64,000 bases of DNA from Opitutus sp. Lineage in GTDB: Bacteria; Verrucomicrobiota; Verrucomicrobiia; Opitutales; Opitutaceae. Where the stretch lies: positions 16,069 to 80,068 of the forward strand of contig PNJQ01000006.1 of NCBI GenBank assembly GCA_013821985.1, read 5' to 3'. Within the stretch, counting starts at the first letter, position 1. Each line of letters begins with the position of its first letter. Made by a program: the position numbers and the translations under genes. Shown here in pieces: positions 51,399 through 60,072 of this stretch. The notes below the pieces were generated by a model. The model worked only from the letters and a program-made list of their open reading frames with translations, had not been told where the DNA came from and ran no database searches.

Positions 51399-52838
51399 TC
51401 ACAGCAACTTGCCGGGCGCGTAGTCGGCGGCGCCTTTCGTCTTCTTGGCGAGCGGCTGCACGGTGGCGACGAACTCGTCCACCTGGTGCGGCGCGGCGCC
51501 GACGAAGCGGCTGTTCTGCGCGAGCACTTCGCGGAGTTTCTTCTGCGACAGGCCGATGCGTTTGTCGCCCGCGAGCAACGCGAGGAGGTCGGCATTGCCG
51601 CCGGAGCGCAGCGCCTTCGCCGCCGCGAGCGCGTGTTCCTTAATGGCTTCGTGGGCGGTCTCGCGTCCGGCGCCGAGCTTCACGGCTTCCATCAGGATCG
51701 TCGTCGTGGCGAGGAACGGCAGGTTGCGCTCGTTCTCGGCCGCGATGGCCGCGGGGAAAATCTCCATCTGCCGCAAAATCGTCAGGTAAGTTTCGAGCAG
51801 GCCATCGAGCGCAAAGAACGCGTCGGGCAACGCCACGCGGCGCACGACCGAGCAGGAGACATCGCCCTCGTTCCACTGGTGCCCGGCGAGGCCCGCGGTC
51901 ATCGCCACGTAGCCGTTGAGGATCGTCGCGAAGCCGCAGACGCGCTCGCAGTTTCGCGCGTTGACCTTGTGCGGCATGGCGGACGAGCCGACCTGGCCGG
52001 CTTGAAAACCTTCCGTGAGCAAACCCGCGCCGGCCATGAGCCGCAGCGTCGTGGCGCAACTCGCGGCGGACGCGCCAATCTGAAAGAGTGCGCTGACCAC
52101 GTCGAAATCGAGCGTGCGCGGATAAACTTGCCCGACCGCGCTGAATGACGCCTTGAAGCCGAGATGCTTTACGATACGCGCCTCGAGTTTATCGACCTTC
52201 TCGGCGTCACCGCCAAGCAGCGTGAGCTGGTCAAGCTGCGTGCCGACCGCGCCCTTCAGGCCACGCACCGGATAGCGCGCGATGAGTTCGTCGAGGCGCG
52301 TTTGCGCGATGAGCAGTTCCTGGCCGAACATCGCAAGGCGTTTGCCGAGGGTCGTCGGCTGCGCGGGCACGTTGTGCGTGCGGCCGGTGATCATCACGTC
52401 GCGGTATTCGCCGGCGCGCTTGGCGAGCCCGGCGAGCGCGGCGACGGTCTTGAAACGAACGAGTTCGAGCGCGCGTGCCACCTGAAGTTGCTCGACGTTT
52501 TCCGTCAGGTCGCGACTGGTCAGGCCAAGGTGGATGAACTGCCGTTTCGCCAGCTCGGAAAATTCCTCGATGCGCGATTTGACGTCGTGGAGCGTGGTGC
52601 GTTCGCGATCCTTGATGCGCGGGAGGTTCACGTCCGTGCGCACGCGCTCGTAGTCGCGGATCGCTTCCTGCGGGATCGGCACGCCGAGGTCGCGCTGCGC
52701 CTTCATCACCGCGATCCAGAAATCGCGCTCGAGCAGGATGCGGCCGTGCGCCGACCAAATCTCCTTCATCGCCGGCGATGCGTAGCGCTCGGCGAGCACG
52801 TTGGGGAGAAGTTCGGGTGCGGCGGATTCGGAGGACAT
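51399..52838 (-). CDS. purB: Adenylosuccinate lyase
   Basis: This 479-residue member of the aspartase/fumarase superfamily acts twice in purine synthesis (SAICAR and adenylosuccinate cleavage). Seen are ERYASPAMKEIWSAHGRILL (about 17-36), KSRIEEFSELAKRQFIHLGL then TSRDLTEN (about 88-115), the catalytic region TGRTHNVPAQPTTLGKRLAM (about 150-169), and the superfamily signature GQVGSSAMPHKVNARNCERV (about 281-300). Length is normal for the larger PurB type. purC, also in this window, is 43 kb away, so purine genes are dispersed. Confidence 0.96.
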   Translation of the reverse strand: MSSESAAPELLPNVLAERYASPAMKEIWSAHGRILLERDFWIAVMKAQRDLGVPIPQEAIRDYERVRTDVNLPRIKDRERTTLHDVKSRIEEFSELAKRQFIHLGLTSRDLTENVEQLQVARALELVRFKTVAALAGLAKRAGEYRDVMITGRTHNVPAQPTTLGKRLAMFGQELLIAQTRLDELIARYPVRGLKGAVGTQLDQLTLLGGDAEKVDKLEARIVKHLGFKASFSAVGQVYPRTLDFDVVSALFQIGASAASCATTLRLMAGAGLLTEGFQAGQVGSSAMPHKVNARNCERVCGFATILNGYVAMTAGLAGHQWNEGDVSCSVVRRVALPDAFFALDGLLETYLTILRQMEIFPAAIAAENERNLPFLATTTILMEAVKLGAGRETAHEAIKEHALAAAKALRSGGNADLLALLAGDKRIGLSQKKLREVLAQNSRFVGAAPHQVDEFVATVQPLAKKTKGAADYAPGKLL

Positions 52839-52907
52839 GACGCGCGGAACGGTTACGCGACGGCGCGGGTGTTGCCAGCGGAAAACGGGTCACACGCGGT
52901 CGGCGCA

Positions 52908-52981
52908 AGGTAGCCCGCGACCTCCGGGCGCGGGAACTCGCGCTCAATCCATCACCCACGCCCGGAGATCGTGGGCTACCT
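52908..52981. repeat. Inverted repeat, family E (GGTAGCCCGCGACCTCCGGGC)
   Basis: ggtagcccgcgacctccggg and cccggagatcgtgggctacc form imperfect inverted ends around a 32-nt centre. A single arm recurs at 53718-53743 (ggtggcccgcgacctccggg). Confidence 0.75.
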
Positions 52982-52985
52982 CACT

Positions 52986-53615
52986 TCACCGCCGCTCCAG
53001 CAGCGCCAGCCGCACGCCGAGCGCGATGAACAAGCCGCCCGTGAGGCGATTGAGCCAGGTCGAGATGTCGTAGCGCGACTTCAACCAATCGCCGAGCTTC
53101 GCCGCCACGAGCACATAGCCGAGGCACACGAGTGTGCCGTTGATCGTAAACACGACACCGAGAAACAAAATCTGCGCCCAAAGCTGGCCGCGCGCCGGGT
53201 CCGCGAACTGCGGGAGAAACGCCAGGAAGAACAGCGCGACCTTTGGATTGAGCACATTGGTGATCACGCCCTGCCGGAAAATCGCGGCGAGCGGCGTGCG
53301 CTCCATCGCGCGCACCTGCAAGGCCTCGGACTTGCTCCGCAGCGCCTTGACGCCGAGCCAGACGAGATAGGCTGCGCCCGCGTAACGCACGACGTCATAG
53401 GCGAGCGGCACCGTGAGCATGAGCGCCGAGAGTCCGCAAGTCGCCGCGAGGATGTGAAAGAGACAGCCCGCACTGATGCCGAGCGCGGAGACGACACCTG
53501 CGGCGCGGCCCTGACTCAGACTGCGGCCGACGATGTAGAGCACATCGGGCCCAGGCGTGAGATTAAGCAGCAAGCCCGCGGTGATGAACACGAGGAGGGA
53601 ATTCAGATCGGGCAT
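52986..53615 (-). CDS. LysE/RhtB family amino acid exporter
   Basis: This 209-residue inner-membrane protein has six helices. The diagnostic N-terminal segment is LLLNLTPGPDVLYIVGRSLS (about 15-34) followed by GRAAGVVSALGISAGCLFHI; NVLNPKVALFFLAFLPQF (about 121-138) is the second signature. The family exports amino acids or homoserine lactones; substrate cannot be predicted. It is followed on the same strand by purB across the family E repeat. Confidence 0.94.
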   Translation of the reverse strand: MPDLNSLLVFITAGLLLNLTPGPDVLYIVGRSLSQGRAAGVVSALGISAGCLFHILAATCGLSALMLTVPLAYDVVRYAGAAYLVWLGVKALRSKSEALQVRAMERTPLAAIFRQGVITNVLNPKVALFFLAFLPQFADPARGQLWAQILFLGVVFTINGTLVCLGYVLVAAKLGDWLKSRYDISTWLNRLTGGLFIALGVRLALLERR

Positions 53616-53717
53616 GGCGGCAGAGAAAATGGGAATGGCGAACGGCAGGCAATGAGCGGTTGCGTGTGCTGAAGCGAAACGGGGTGGAGTGTTTGCGTCC
53701 GAACCGGCTCGCTTGGA

Positions 53718-53743
53718 AGGTGGCCCGCGACCTCCGGGCGCGG
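53718..53743. repeat. Family E single arm
   Basis: ggtggcccgcgacctccggg followed by cgcggg, matching the left arm at 52908 with one change. Confidence 0.65.
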
Positions 53744-53780
53744 GTGCTCGGCGCGCGAACCCTGAACCCGCGCCCTCCCC

Positions 53781-54887
53781 TCACGTCGTCAGGCAACGCA
53801 CGGCCATCTCGCGCAGGACGGTTTCCTGGTCGTGCGGGCGCTGGATGATTTCCTCGAAGGCGCGGAGGAATTCCTGCTGGTTGTCGATCAGGCGGCGCAA
53901 GGTCGGCAGCTTCGCGCCCGCGACGAGCTTGCCGGCATACCATTGGTTTTGCGTGAAGAGGTTGAACGAACTCTTCTCCGCATCGCCCCCGAAGTGCGCG
54001 GAGTAGTGTTCCTGCGCGCGCGCCCATGCGGCCTTGTCGAAACCGAATTTTTCCGAGGGCGCACGCAGCTCGCCCGCATCGATCAGCACGCGCGCCTGGA
54101 TGAGGATGCGATTGCGATTCTGCAGTGAGGAAATGACCGGCCGCGCGTCACCGCCGGCGAAGAAGTGTCGTTGCAACGCATCGAGCGTGCCGCGCAAATC
54201 GCCCGCGAAGAATCGATCGGCCGCCTCGAAGAAATCGCCCTCGGCGACGTTGGGCGTCAGCTCCACGACGTTGACGTCCTCGATCACGCCGTTGTCGCCC
54301 ACGTAATTCGCGAGCTTGCGCACTTCTTCGGTGATGAGCCGCGTATTGGCGCCGACTTTCGCAAGCAGCACTTCGACGGCACCGTCGCCGAACGTCACGC
54401 CGTTCGACTCCGCCTCGGCGAGCGCGACCGCGACGAGCGATTCGACGTTATCGCCGTCGCCGCCGATGAACGAATAATCGCCCTTCGACTCAGCCCACTT
54501 CGGGAAACTGCGGCGGCGGTCGAGCGGCGAAGCGGTCACGACCACGGTGACGTCGTCGGGATTGATCGTGCCGAGCAATTCCTGCAACGCCTCGACCTGC
54601 TTGAGCGTGCCCTCAGCGCGGCCGGTGACGGAGTCGGCGAGAAAGTTGACGTCCTTGAACCACACAACGCGTTTGCCGCCGAACATCGGGACGGTCTGCA
54701 CGGCATCGCGGAAGCGGTTCACGGCGGTTTCGACCTCATCGACGTTGTTGGCGAAACCGCTGACCACCTCGCGGGCGAAGTCATCGGCGCCCGCCTCGCT
54801 CGCGAGCGCGTCGAAACGCTCCTTCCCCACTCGGCCGACGAGAAAATCGTCCGCTCCGCAGATGAAGATGAATGGCTTGGCCGGCAT
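53781..54887 (-). CDS. holA: DNA polymerase III delta subunit
   Basis: This 368-residue clamp-loader subunit has the usual N-terminal AAA+-like domain without an ATP site: KPFIFICGADDFLVGRVGKE (about 4-23), AVQTVPMFGGKRVVWFKDVN (about 62-81), VTVVVTASPLDRRRSFPKWA (about 112-131). The lid follows (TRLITEEVRKLANYVG), and a helical C-terminal collar domain with FFEAADRFFAGDLRGTLDAL and KSSFNLFTQNQWYAGKLVAG. ATG 54887 is chosen since the open frame above it is not family-like. It loads the beta clamp with gamma/tau and delta prime. Confidence 0.9.
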   Translation of the reverse strand: MPAKPFIFICGADDFLVGRVGKERFDALASEAGADDFAREVVSGFANNVDEVETAVNRFRDAVQTVPMFGGKRVVWFKDVNFLADSVTGRAEGTLKQVEALQELLGTINPDDVTVVVTASPLDRRRSFPKWAESKGDYSFIGGDGDNVESLVAVALAEAESNGVTFGDGAVEVLLAKVGANTRLITEEVRKLANYVGDNGVIEDVNVVELTPNVAEGDFFEAADRFFAGDLRGTLDALQRHFFAGGDARPVISSLQNRNRILIQARVLIDAGELRAPSEKFGFDKAAWARAQEHYSAHFGGDAEKSSFNLFTQNQWYAGKLVAGAKLPTLRRLIDNQQEFLRAFEEIIQRPHDQETVLREMAVRCLTT

Positions 54888-54951
54888 GGACGGAGAGTTG
54901 TCGGCGAATCGCGCGCGCGGCGCACGAAAAAAGTTTCCGGCGTTGGCATGC

Positions 54952-55032
54952 GGTAGGGCGCTTGCCCCCAAGCCCTTCGCATGCGAGCTTACCCTCGCGC
55001 ATTGGAGGACCGTTGAGGGCAACGGCCCCTAC
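54952..55032. repeat. Inverted repeat related to family B
   Basis: The ends tagggcgcttgcccccaagc and gttgagggcaacggccccta are imperfect inverses; the centre carries cgcatgcg. It lies between holA and the ATP-grasp-like gene. Confidence 0.65.
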
Positions 55033-55053
55033 CCGAAGGTCGTCGCGTTCCGC

Positions 55054-56289
55054 CTACACCACCGGGTGAAACGCGCAGCTCGCGCCGACCCAGGTCTTGC
55101 CTTTGTTGAAATCCACGCCGTGCATCGCGCCTTTCGTGAGGCGGACGAGATTGTTGAGGAGTTTCGGCATGCCTTCGCCGTCGCCGGCGAAGATGAGGCG
55201 GATCTCGGCTTTGGCGGGGCCGTCGGGCGTTTGCAGGATCGGCGCGTAACTGACTTTGCGCTGCAGGAGCCACTCGGCGGGCTTTTCAAGCGCGGCGATT
55301 TTTTCGCGCGTCGGCGTGATGTCCACGCCGAGACCGGCGAAGGAATAGAGCGGCTTGAGGACGTAGTTTTCGAGGTCTCCGGGCAACGCGAGTTGAGCGT
55401 CGGGGGGTAAACCCCCTCCCACCTTCACCCCGGAATATTCGGAAACGAAATGGCAATCGGGGACGTAAGGGCTCTTCAGGAACGGCAGCGAGTGTTTGCT
55501 GATGCGGAAATACCAGTTCGGGTGGCCGGCCCACTGCACCTCGATCTTGTCGGTGAACTTGAAGCCGGGTTTGAAGTCTGGCTTGCGCAACAGTTCGTCA
55601 AAGATGACGCGGTTGAAGATGCGGTGGATCGGCACCTCGCGTCCGCCGGAAAAATACACGAGCTGCCGGCCGCGCAGGCGGACTTTCGAAAGACACATCG
55701 GGCGCACGCTGAGGAAGCTGTGCGTTGCGGCGAAATCGATGCGCGTCTTCTGCTTGTCGGGCTCGATCTCGAGGAGAACCACGTTCTCGGGGAGGAATTC
55801 GCCGCAGATGGCGGAGCGGAGTTCGTCGAGGTAGCGCTCGTCGTCGAGGCCGCCGAAGAAGGTGGTGAACTCGGCGGGAATTTCCGGGAAGTGCTTGCGG
55901 AACGCCTGCGCTTGCAGGAGCTGCCACGCGGCGACGGTCGGGAAGCCCTGCAGTTCGATCAGCTGCGGCTTGATGCGGCCGTGGCCATCGTCGCAGAGCG
56001 CAAAGTCGATCGCGAGGAAGTGCGGCCACTCGGTCTCGTTCGGCACTTCGAGGCCGGGAGGGATGGCATTCGCGGCGTGCTTGCGAAAGGCGGGTTGCGC
56101 GAGTTGGCGCACGATGTCGTCCGCGGCGCGAATGAGTTCGCGCGTGGTGTCGGCGTCGAGGAAGAGCGGTGATTCCGCGATGCGAAAATCCACCGGCCAA
56201 TACATCGAGCGATTCAGCTCCCGCGTGAACGCGGCATAGCGCTGCTCGGTGAACGCGGCATTGTAGCGCTGGCGGAGGTCGGGAATCAT
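55054..56289 (-). CDS. ATP-grasp-like protein of unknown substrate
   Basis: This 411-residue protein contains IELQGFPTVAAWQLLQAQAF (about 120-139), like substrate-domain strands of glutathionylspermidine-synthase-type ATP-grasp proteins. The C-terminal half has the nucleotide-binding pattern ENYVLKPLYSFAGLGVDI (about 303-320), EWLLQRKVSYAPIL (about 337) and KAEIRLIFAGDG (about 357). These fit the lysine, glycine-rich loop, adenine-side lysine and metal acidic residues of an ATP-grasp fold, perhaps in permuted order. It would form an amide or ester bond via an acyl phosphate. It lies at the end of the ligase/esterase run, 118 bp after the M29-like gene. Confidence 0.7.
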   Translation of the reverse strand: MIPDLRQRYNAAFTEQRYAAFTRELNRSMYWPVDFRIAESPLFLDADTTRELIRAADDIVRQLAQPAFRKHAANAIPPGLEVPNETEWPHFLAIDFALCDDGHGRIKPQLIELQGFPTVAAWQLLQAQAFRKHFPEIPAEFTTFFGGLDDERYLDELRSAICGEFLPENVVLLEIEPDKQKTRIDFAATHSFLSVRPMCLSKVRLRGRQLVYFSGGREVPIHRIFNRVIFDELLRKPDFKPGFKFTDKIEVQWAGHPNWYFRISKHSLPFLKSPYVPDCHFVSEYSGVKVGGGLPPDAQLALPGDLENYVLKPLYSFAGLGVDITPTREKIAALEKPAEWLLQRKVSYAPILQTPDGPAKAEIRLIFAGDGEGMPKLLNNLVRLTKGAMHGVDFNKGKTWVGASCAFHPVV

Positions 56290-56320
56290 GACCGCTGCGG
56301 GTTCTTCTTTTTCGACACAG

Positions 56321-56398
56321 AGAGCACAGAGGGCCAAGCCGAGGGCACGGAGGCACTCTTCCGACTCTGTGGATCTTTGTGTGCTCTGTGACTCAAAT
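56321..56398. repeat. Degenerate inverted repeat (CACAGAGAGCACAGAGG / GTGCTCTGTG)
   Basis: cacagagagcacagagg on one side and tgtgtgctctgtgactc on the other form an imperfect stem with a 40-nt centre, filling the gap between two genes of the ligase run. Confidence 0.6.
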
Positions 56399-56407
56399 TC
56401 CGAAAGC

Positions 56408-57430
56408 TCAGATCAGGAACTTCCCCTGCGCCATCACTTGCTCTTCGTCGAGCCAGATGTCGAAGTTGCGGCCGACGCAGTCGATGTGCGTCGTGCTCTT
56501 CCACGGCTGGCCGGTGTGCTCGCTATACGGGTGGCCGAAGGCGATGTGGATGCCGGGGAGTTTTTCGTCCTGCAGGATGTGGCCGATGATGTGTGTGCAG
56601 GCGAGGTTCGTGCCGATGGCGAATTCGCCGACGCGGTTCGAGTTCTCGTCGGTGTGACAATAGGCGTCGAACTCGCGGAGCAATTCCTGGTTCGCGCACG
56701 CGAGGCCGGCGATGCGGTTGTCCTTGATGTCGATCGTCAGCGGCGTGGCGGCGATGTCGCCGTATTTCTGACAGAGATAATCGCCCACGACGCCGTCGAC
56801 GACGAAGCGGCCGTTGGAATTGAACGGCGACGTGAAGATCTCGCCGCCGGGCAGGTTGCCCCACTTGGCGGGTGAGATGAGGCCGGAGGTCTTCACCCAG
56901 TTCAACGACTGGGAAAGCTCGGCGACGTAATCGGTGCCGGCGGCGGTCTTGCACGTGACGCGTTTCGCGCGGCGGCATTTTTCAATCAGCTTCTGCGAGA
57001 GCGCGTCGACGGCGAGGAAGTCGGCGCGCATGCCTTCGAGCATGATCTGGCGGTTGATGTTCACCATGTGGCCGTGGCGGATTTTGCGCGGGTTGATGAC
57101 GTCCATCATCTGCATGCGTGTGCGGAGTTCGCCGGTCTGCGTGATGCAGGCGTAGATCGCGACCTGCGACTGCGCGAGGTGCGCGAGGATCTCGGCCGGC
57201 ATGTCGCGGTGTGGGCGCGGGGCGTATTCCTCGAGGATGAATACGTCGTAGGCCGCGCCGGTTTTCTCCACCTCGGCGACGAGCGCGGCGGCGATCTCCG
57301 CGCAGGCGTTGTCGGCGATGATCGTCATGCGCTCGTGCTTTTGCAGCGCGAGGCAGATGTGGATCGCGTTGTGGGCGCCGGGCGTCAGCTCCGGGTCGAA
57401 GGTTTTCGGGAGCGTGGCGGCGTGCGGCAT
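56408..57430 (-). CDS. M29-like leucyl aminopeptidase family protein
   Basis: The 340-residue protein resembles thermophilic aminopeptidases (peptidase M29/AmpS-PepS type). It has AHNAIHICLALQKHERMTII (about 20-39), KTAAGTDYVAEL (about 176), WGNLPGGEIFTSPFNSNGRF (about 200-219) with the metal glutamate, GEFAIGTNLACTHIIGHILQ (about 278) and HIAFGHPYSEHTGQPWKSTT with the late metal histidines, and ends near HIDCVGRNFDIWLDEEQVM. M29 enzymes need two metal ions and trim N-terminal residues. Within this gene run it may process a short peptide product. ATG 57430 starts the family-like part. Confidence 0.8.
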   Translation of the reverse strand: MPHAATLPKTFDPELTPGAHNAIHICLALQKHERMTIIADNACAEIAAALVAEVEKTGAAYDVFILEEYAPRPHRDMPAEILAHLAQSQVAIYACITQTGELRTRMQMMDVINPRKIRHGHMVNINRQIMLEGMRADFLAVDALSQKLIEKCRRAKRVTCKTAAGTDYVAELSQSLNWVKTSGLISPAKWGNLPGGEIFTSPFNSNGRFVVDGVVGDYLCQKYGDIAATPLTIDIKDNRIAGLACANQELLREFDAYCHTDENSNRVGEFAIGTNLACTHIIGHILQDEKLPGIHIAFGHPYSEHTGQPWKSTTHIDCVGRNFDIWLDEEQVMAQGKFLI

Positions 57431-57539
57431 GGTGGAGGAGCGGAGCGCAGAGAGCGGAGGGCGGAGCGCCGAACGGGGCGGCGTGGAGCGGGGGGCGTCA
57501 GAATACAAGGGGAAGCGGGAGGTGAATTAAACCGGGTTT

Positions 57540-57630
57540 GTCAGCCTGAGCGGAGCGAAGGATCCAGGGGGCTTCGCGGCCCCCGAGCGACAGCGCGAAT
57601 CGATGGATTCTTCGCTGCGCTCAGAATGAC
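57540..57630. repeat. Dispersed inverted repeat (GTCAGCCTGAGCGGAGCGAAGG type)
   Basis: The ends gtcagcctgagcggagcgaa and ttcgctgcgctcagaatgac are imperfect inverses. The centre has a gggggcttcgcggccccc hairpin. Similar GAGCGAAGGATC/GATTCTTCGC elements are scattered in many unrelated bacterial genomes. Confidence 0.8.
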
Positions 57631-57658
57631 AGTTGAAAAATGTGCAGTGAGTCGCCCG

Positions 57659-58777
57659 TCAGAGCGTCAGGCCGTGGTGGGTTTCGGAAATGATGTAATC
57701 GACCACGGCCTTCAAATCTTTCGTCTGGTGAAAAACGTCGAGCTGACGGTCGGCGCCGGTGCCGCGTTCGAGGATGGTTTGGACGTAGTTGATCTCGTTG
57801 CGGGAGCCGAGTTCGTCCACGACGTCGTCGATGAACTCGAGCAGTTCGGCGATGAGCGAGCGCGTCTCAACCTCCTCCTGTTTGCCGAAATCGATCATCT
57901 TGCCCTTGATGCCATAGCGGGCGGCGCGCCAGCGGTTTTCGTTGATCAGACGGGCCCGGTAGGTGCGGAAACTCATGTTGCCGCGGTGCAGCTTGTAGAG
58001 CTTGGCGGTGAGCGCCTGCATGATGGCGGCAAGGCAGATGGTCTCATCGACGCGCATGGGGATGTCGCACATGCGAAACTCCAATGTGCCGAAAAGCGGA
58101 TGCAGCCGGATATCCCACCAGATTTTTTTGGCGTTATCGATGCAGCCGGTCTTCACGAGCAGGTTCACGTAGTCGTCGAACTCGTTGACCGATTCGAAGA
58201 GGTCCGGGATGCCCGTGCGGGGGAAGCGCTGGAAAATCTGCAGGCGATACGACGCGTAGCCGGTGTTGCGTCCGACCCAGAACGGCGAGTTGGTCGAGAG
58301 CGCGAAGATGTGCGGCAGGAAATAGCGCGCGGTGTTCTGGAGGTGGATCGCGGTCTCGCGGTCGGGCATGCCGAGATGGACATGCAGACCGAAGATGAGG
58401 TTGGCCCGCGCAACCTGCTGCAGATCGTTGATCACACCGGCATAGCGTTCGCCGGGGGAAATCTTCTGGTCGATCCAGTGTGAGAACGGGTGCGTGCCCG
58501 CCGCCGCGATGCGGAGATTCTGCGAGTGGGCGAGCCGGGCGAGATCGGTGCGGAGGCCGGTGACGGATTTCCGCGCGTCGGCGATGTCGTGGCAAATGTC
58601 GGTGCCGACCTCGACGACGGACTGGTGCATCTCGGGCTTCACGCGCTCCTTCAGGATCATCTTTCCGCCCTCGATGATTTCCTCGATGTGCGATTTCAGT
58701 TCGCGCGTGACCGGATCGACGATCTGGAACTCCTCTTCGATGCCGAGGGTGAACTTGTGCTTTTTGCGGGAGGCCAT
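57659..58777 (-). CDS. Carboxylate-amine ligase, YbdK/GCS2 family
   Basis: This 372-residue protein of the glutamate-cysteine ligase 2 fold begins HKFTLGIEEEFQIVDPVTRE (residues 6-25), with the metal-binding glutamates. EMHQSVVEVGTDICHDIADA (about 49-68), AAGTHPFSHW (about 93), NLIFGLHVHLGMPDRETAIH (about 128-147) and LFGTLEFRMCDIPMRVDETI (about 230-249) follow. YbdK has weak gamma-glutamylcysteine activity in vitro and true substrates are unknown. The position between an ATP-grasp and an M29-like gene suggests it makes an amide bond in a shared small-molecule pathway. Confidence 0.93.
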   Translation of the reverse strand: MASRKKHKFTLGIEEEFQIVDPVTRELKSHIEEIIEGGKMILKERVKPEMHQSVVEVGTDICHDIADARKSVTGLRTDLARLAHSQNLRIAAAGTHPFSHWIDQKISPGERYAGVINDLQQVARANLIFGLHVHLGMPDRETAIHLQNTARYFLPHIFALSTNSPFWVGRNTGYASYRLQIFQRFPRTGIPDLFESVNEFDDYVNLLVKTGCIDNAKKIWWDIRLHPLFGTLEFRMCDIPMRVDETICLAAIMQALTAKLYKLHRGNMSFRTYRARLINENRWRAARYGIKGKMIDFGKQEEVETRSLIAELLEFIDDVVDELGSRNEINYVQTILERGTGADRQLDVFHQTKDLKAVVDYIISETHHGLTL

Positions 58778-58977
58778 GGGTGGGGCGATGGTTGGTGGGC
58801 GGAAGATGATCGGGCCTAAAGTGAAACCCGGAAATCAAGGACGGGCGGTGCGCGCGCTGGTGGGAGGTCGGGGTCTTCCAACCCCGCCGCGAATGTCCCA
58901 TCCGCGTCCGCCCAAAGGCGGGGTTCGGAGACCTCGCGCTACATTCGAGCCGAGAACATGTGCCGGCGCGCGGCGCA
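58778..58977. other. Intergenic gap with degenerate palindrome
   Basis: A 200-bp gap between the YbdK and ATP-grasp genes. It contains ggaggtcggggtcttccaac and, inverted, gttcggagacctcgcg, which are ends of a partly decayed repeat related to family E. No gene is seen. Confidence 0.4.
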
Positions 58978-59952
58978 TTATTTTTTCTTCGCCGGGGCGC
59001 TGATGGCCTGCCCGGCGGCGCCGGCCCGGATATATTTGCCCCAAGTGAGATTGTCGGCGCCTTCCTTGTGCTCCTTCGCGCGGCGGACGAGCATCTTCGC
59101 GGCGGCTTCGACCACCCACTTGAAATTTTCCTCGCCGACGGAGTTGCGATCGGCGTCGGGCGCCGGGTTGCAAAAGTCGATCGCGTAGGGCACGCCGTTG
59201 CTCACGCCGAACTCGACGGTGTTGAAATCGTAGCCGAGCGCCTGGTTGAGCGTGAGCACGTCGTTCTTCACTCGCTCCAGCAGCGCGGGCGATGGCGCAG
59301 GCCGATCAACGACGTAGCGCAGGTGGTGCGGGTTGCGCGGCTCGTAAGGCATGATCCGGACGTCCGTGCCGCCGATGCAGTAGCAGCGGAAGTAGTCGTC
59401 GAACTGCACCTCGGACTGCAGCAGCATCACAAGCTGGCCGGTCTCGGAGTAGGCTTTGAAAAATTCATCCGCATTGCGGACCTTATAGACGTTCTTCCAG
59501 CCGCCGCCGGAGTGCGGTTTGAAATACGCGGGCCAGCCGATGTAGTTGAAGATGCCGTCCCAATCCAACGGGAACGCGAGGTTGCTGAACGACTCGGCGG
59601 AGCAGTCGGCGGGATGATCCTTCGAGGGCAGAATGACGGTGTTCGGCACCGCGACGCCGAGTTTTGTGGCGAGGCAGTTGTTGAAGAATTTTTCGTCGGC
59701 GGACCACCAGAAGGGATTGTTGACGACGGCGGTGCCGTTGAGCGCGGCGTTCTTCAGGTAGGCGCGGTAGAACGGCACGTCCTGCGAAATGCGATCGAGG
59801 ATGACGGCGTAACCGCTGGCCTCGCCTTGCGCGACCTTGTTGATGGTCACGGGTTCGGCGGAAATGCCGGACTCATTCATCGCGTTGATGCGCTCGATCA
59901 ACGCGTGCGGGAAGGTGCGTTCTTTACCGTGGAGGATGCCGATCTTTTTCAT
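58978..59952 (-). CDS. ATP-grasp ligase of unknown substrate
   Basis: The 324-residue protein starts MKKIGILHGKERTFPHALIE, like a D-Ala-D-Ala-ligase/RimK N-terminal Rossmann unit. The ATP-grasp core shows NNCLATKLGVAVPNTVILPS (about 89-108), IGWPAYFKPHSGGGWKNVYK (about 137-156) with the Lys and glycine-rich loop, QLVMLLQSEVQFDDYFRCYC (about 170-189), and DFNTVEFGVSNGVPYAIDFC then NPAPD (about 250-275), where Glu, Asp and Asn hold magnesium. It should activate a carboxylate as acyl phosphate and join it to an amine. The Lys-rich tail ends APAKKK. Confidence 0.88.
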   Translation of the reverse strand: MKKIGILHGKERTFPHALIERINAMNESGISAEPVTINKVAQGEASGYAVILDRISQDVPFYRAYLKNAALNGTAVVNNPFWWSADEKFFNNCLATKLGVAVPNTVILPSKDHPADCSAESFSNLAFPLDWDGIFNYIGWPAYFKPHSGGGWKNVYKVRNADEFFKAYSETGQLVMLLQSEVQFDDYFRCYCIGGTDVRIMPYEPRNPHHLRYVVDRPAPSPALLERVKNDVLTLNQALGYDFNTVEFGVSNGVPYAIDFCNPAPDADRNSVGEENFKWVVEAAAKMLVRRAKEHKEGADNLTWGKYIRAGAAGQAISAPAKKK

Positions 59953-59984
59953 GAGAAGCTTGGGTTGCGGGGGAAGGTATTCGG

Positions 59985-60060
59985 TCGGGGCGCTTGCCCT
60001 CAAGCGCCCTCCGGCGAGGTGCGCGAATGTGACGGGCGGTTGGGGGCAACCGCCCCGACC
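59985..60060. repeat. Inverted repeat related to family B
   Basis: cggtcggggcgcttgccctc and ggttgggggcaaccgccccg, with a second hairpin gggcgcttgccctcaagcgcc inside the left arm, lie between the ATP-grasp and esterase genes. Confidence 0.75.
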
Positions 60061-60072
60061 GGGACGGTGCGG

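Noticed and set aside
55450..58483. Forward-strand frames opposite the ATP-grasp-like and YbdK genes
   Set aside because: They are rich in Glu, Val, Gly and Ala with no motifs, and lie wholly within recognised reverse-strand genes.
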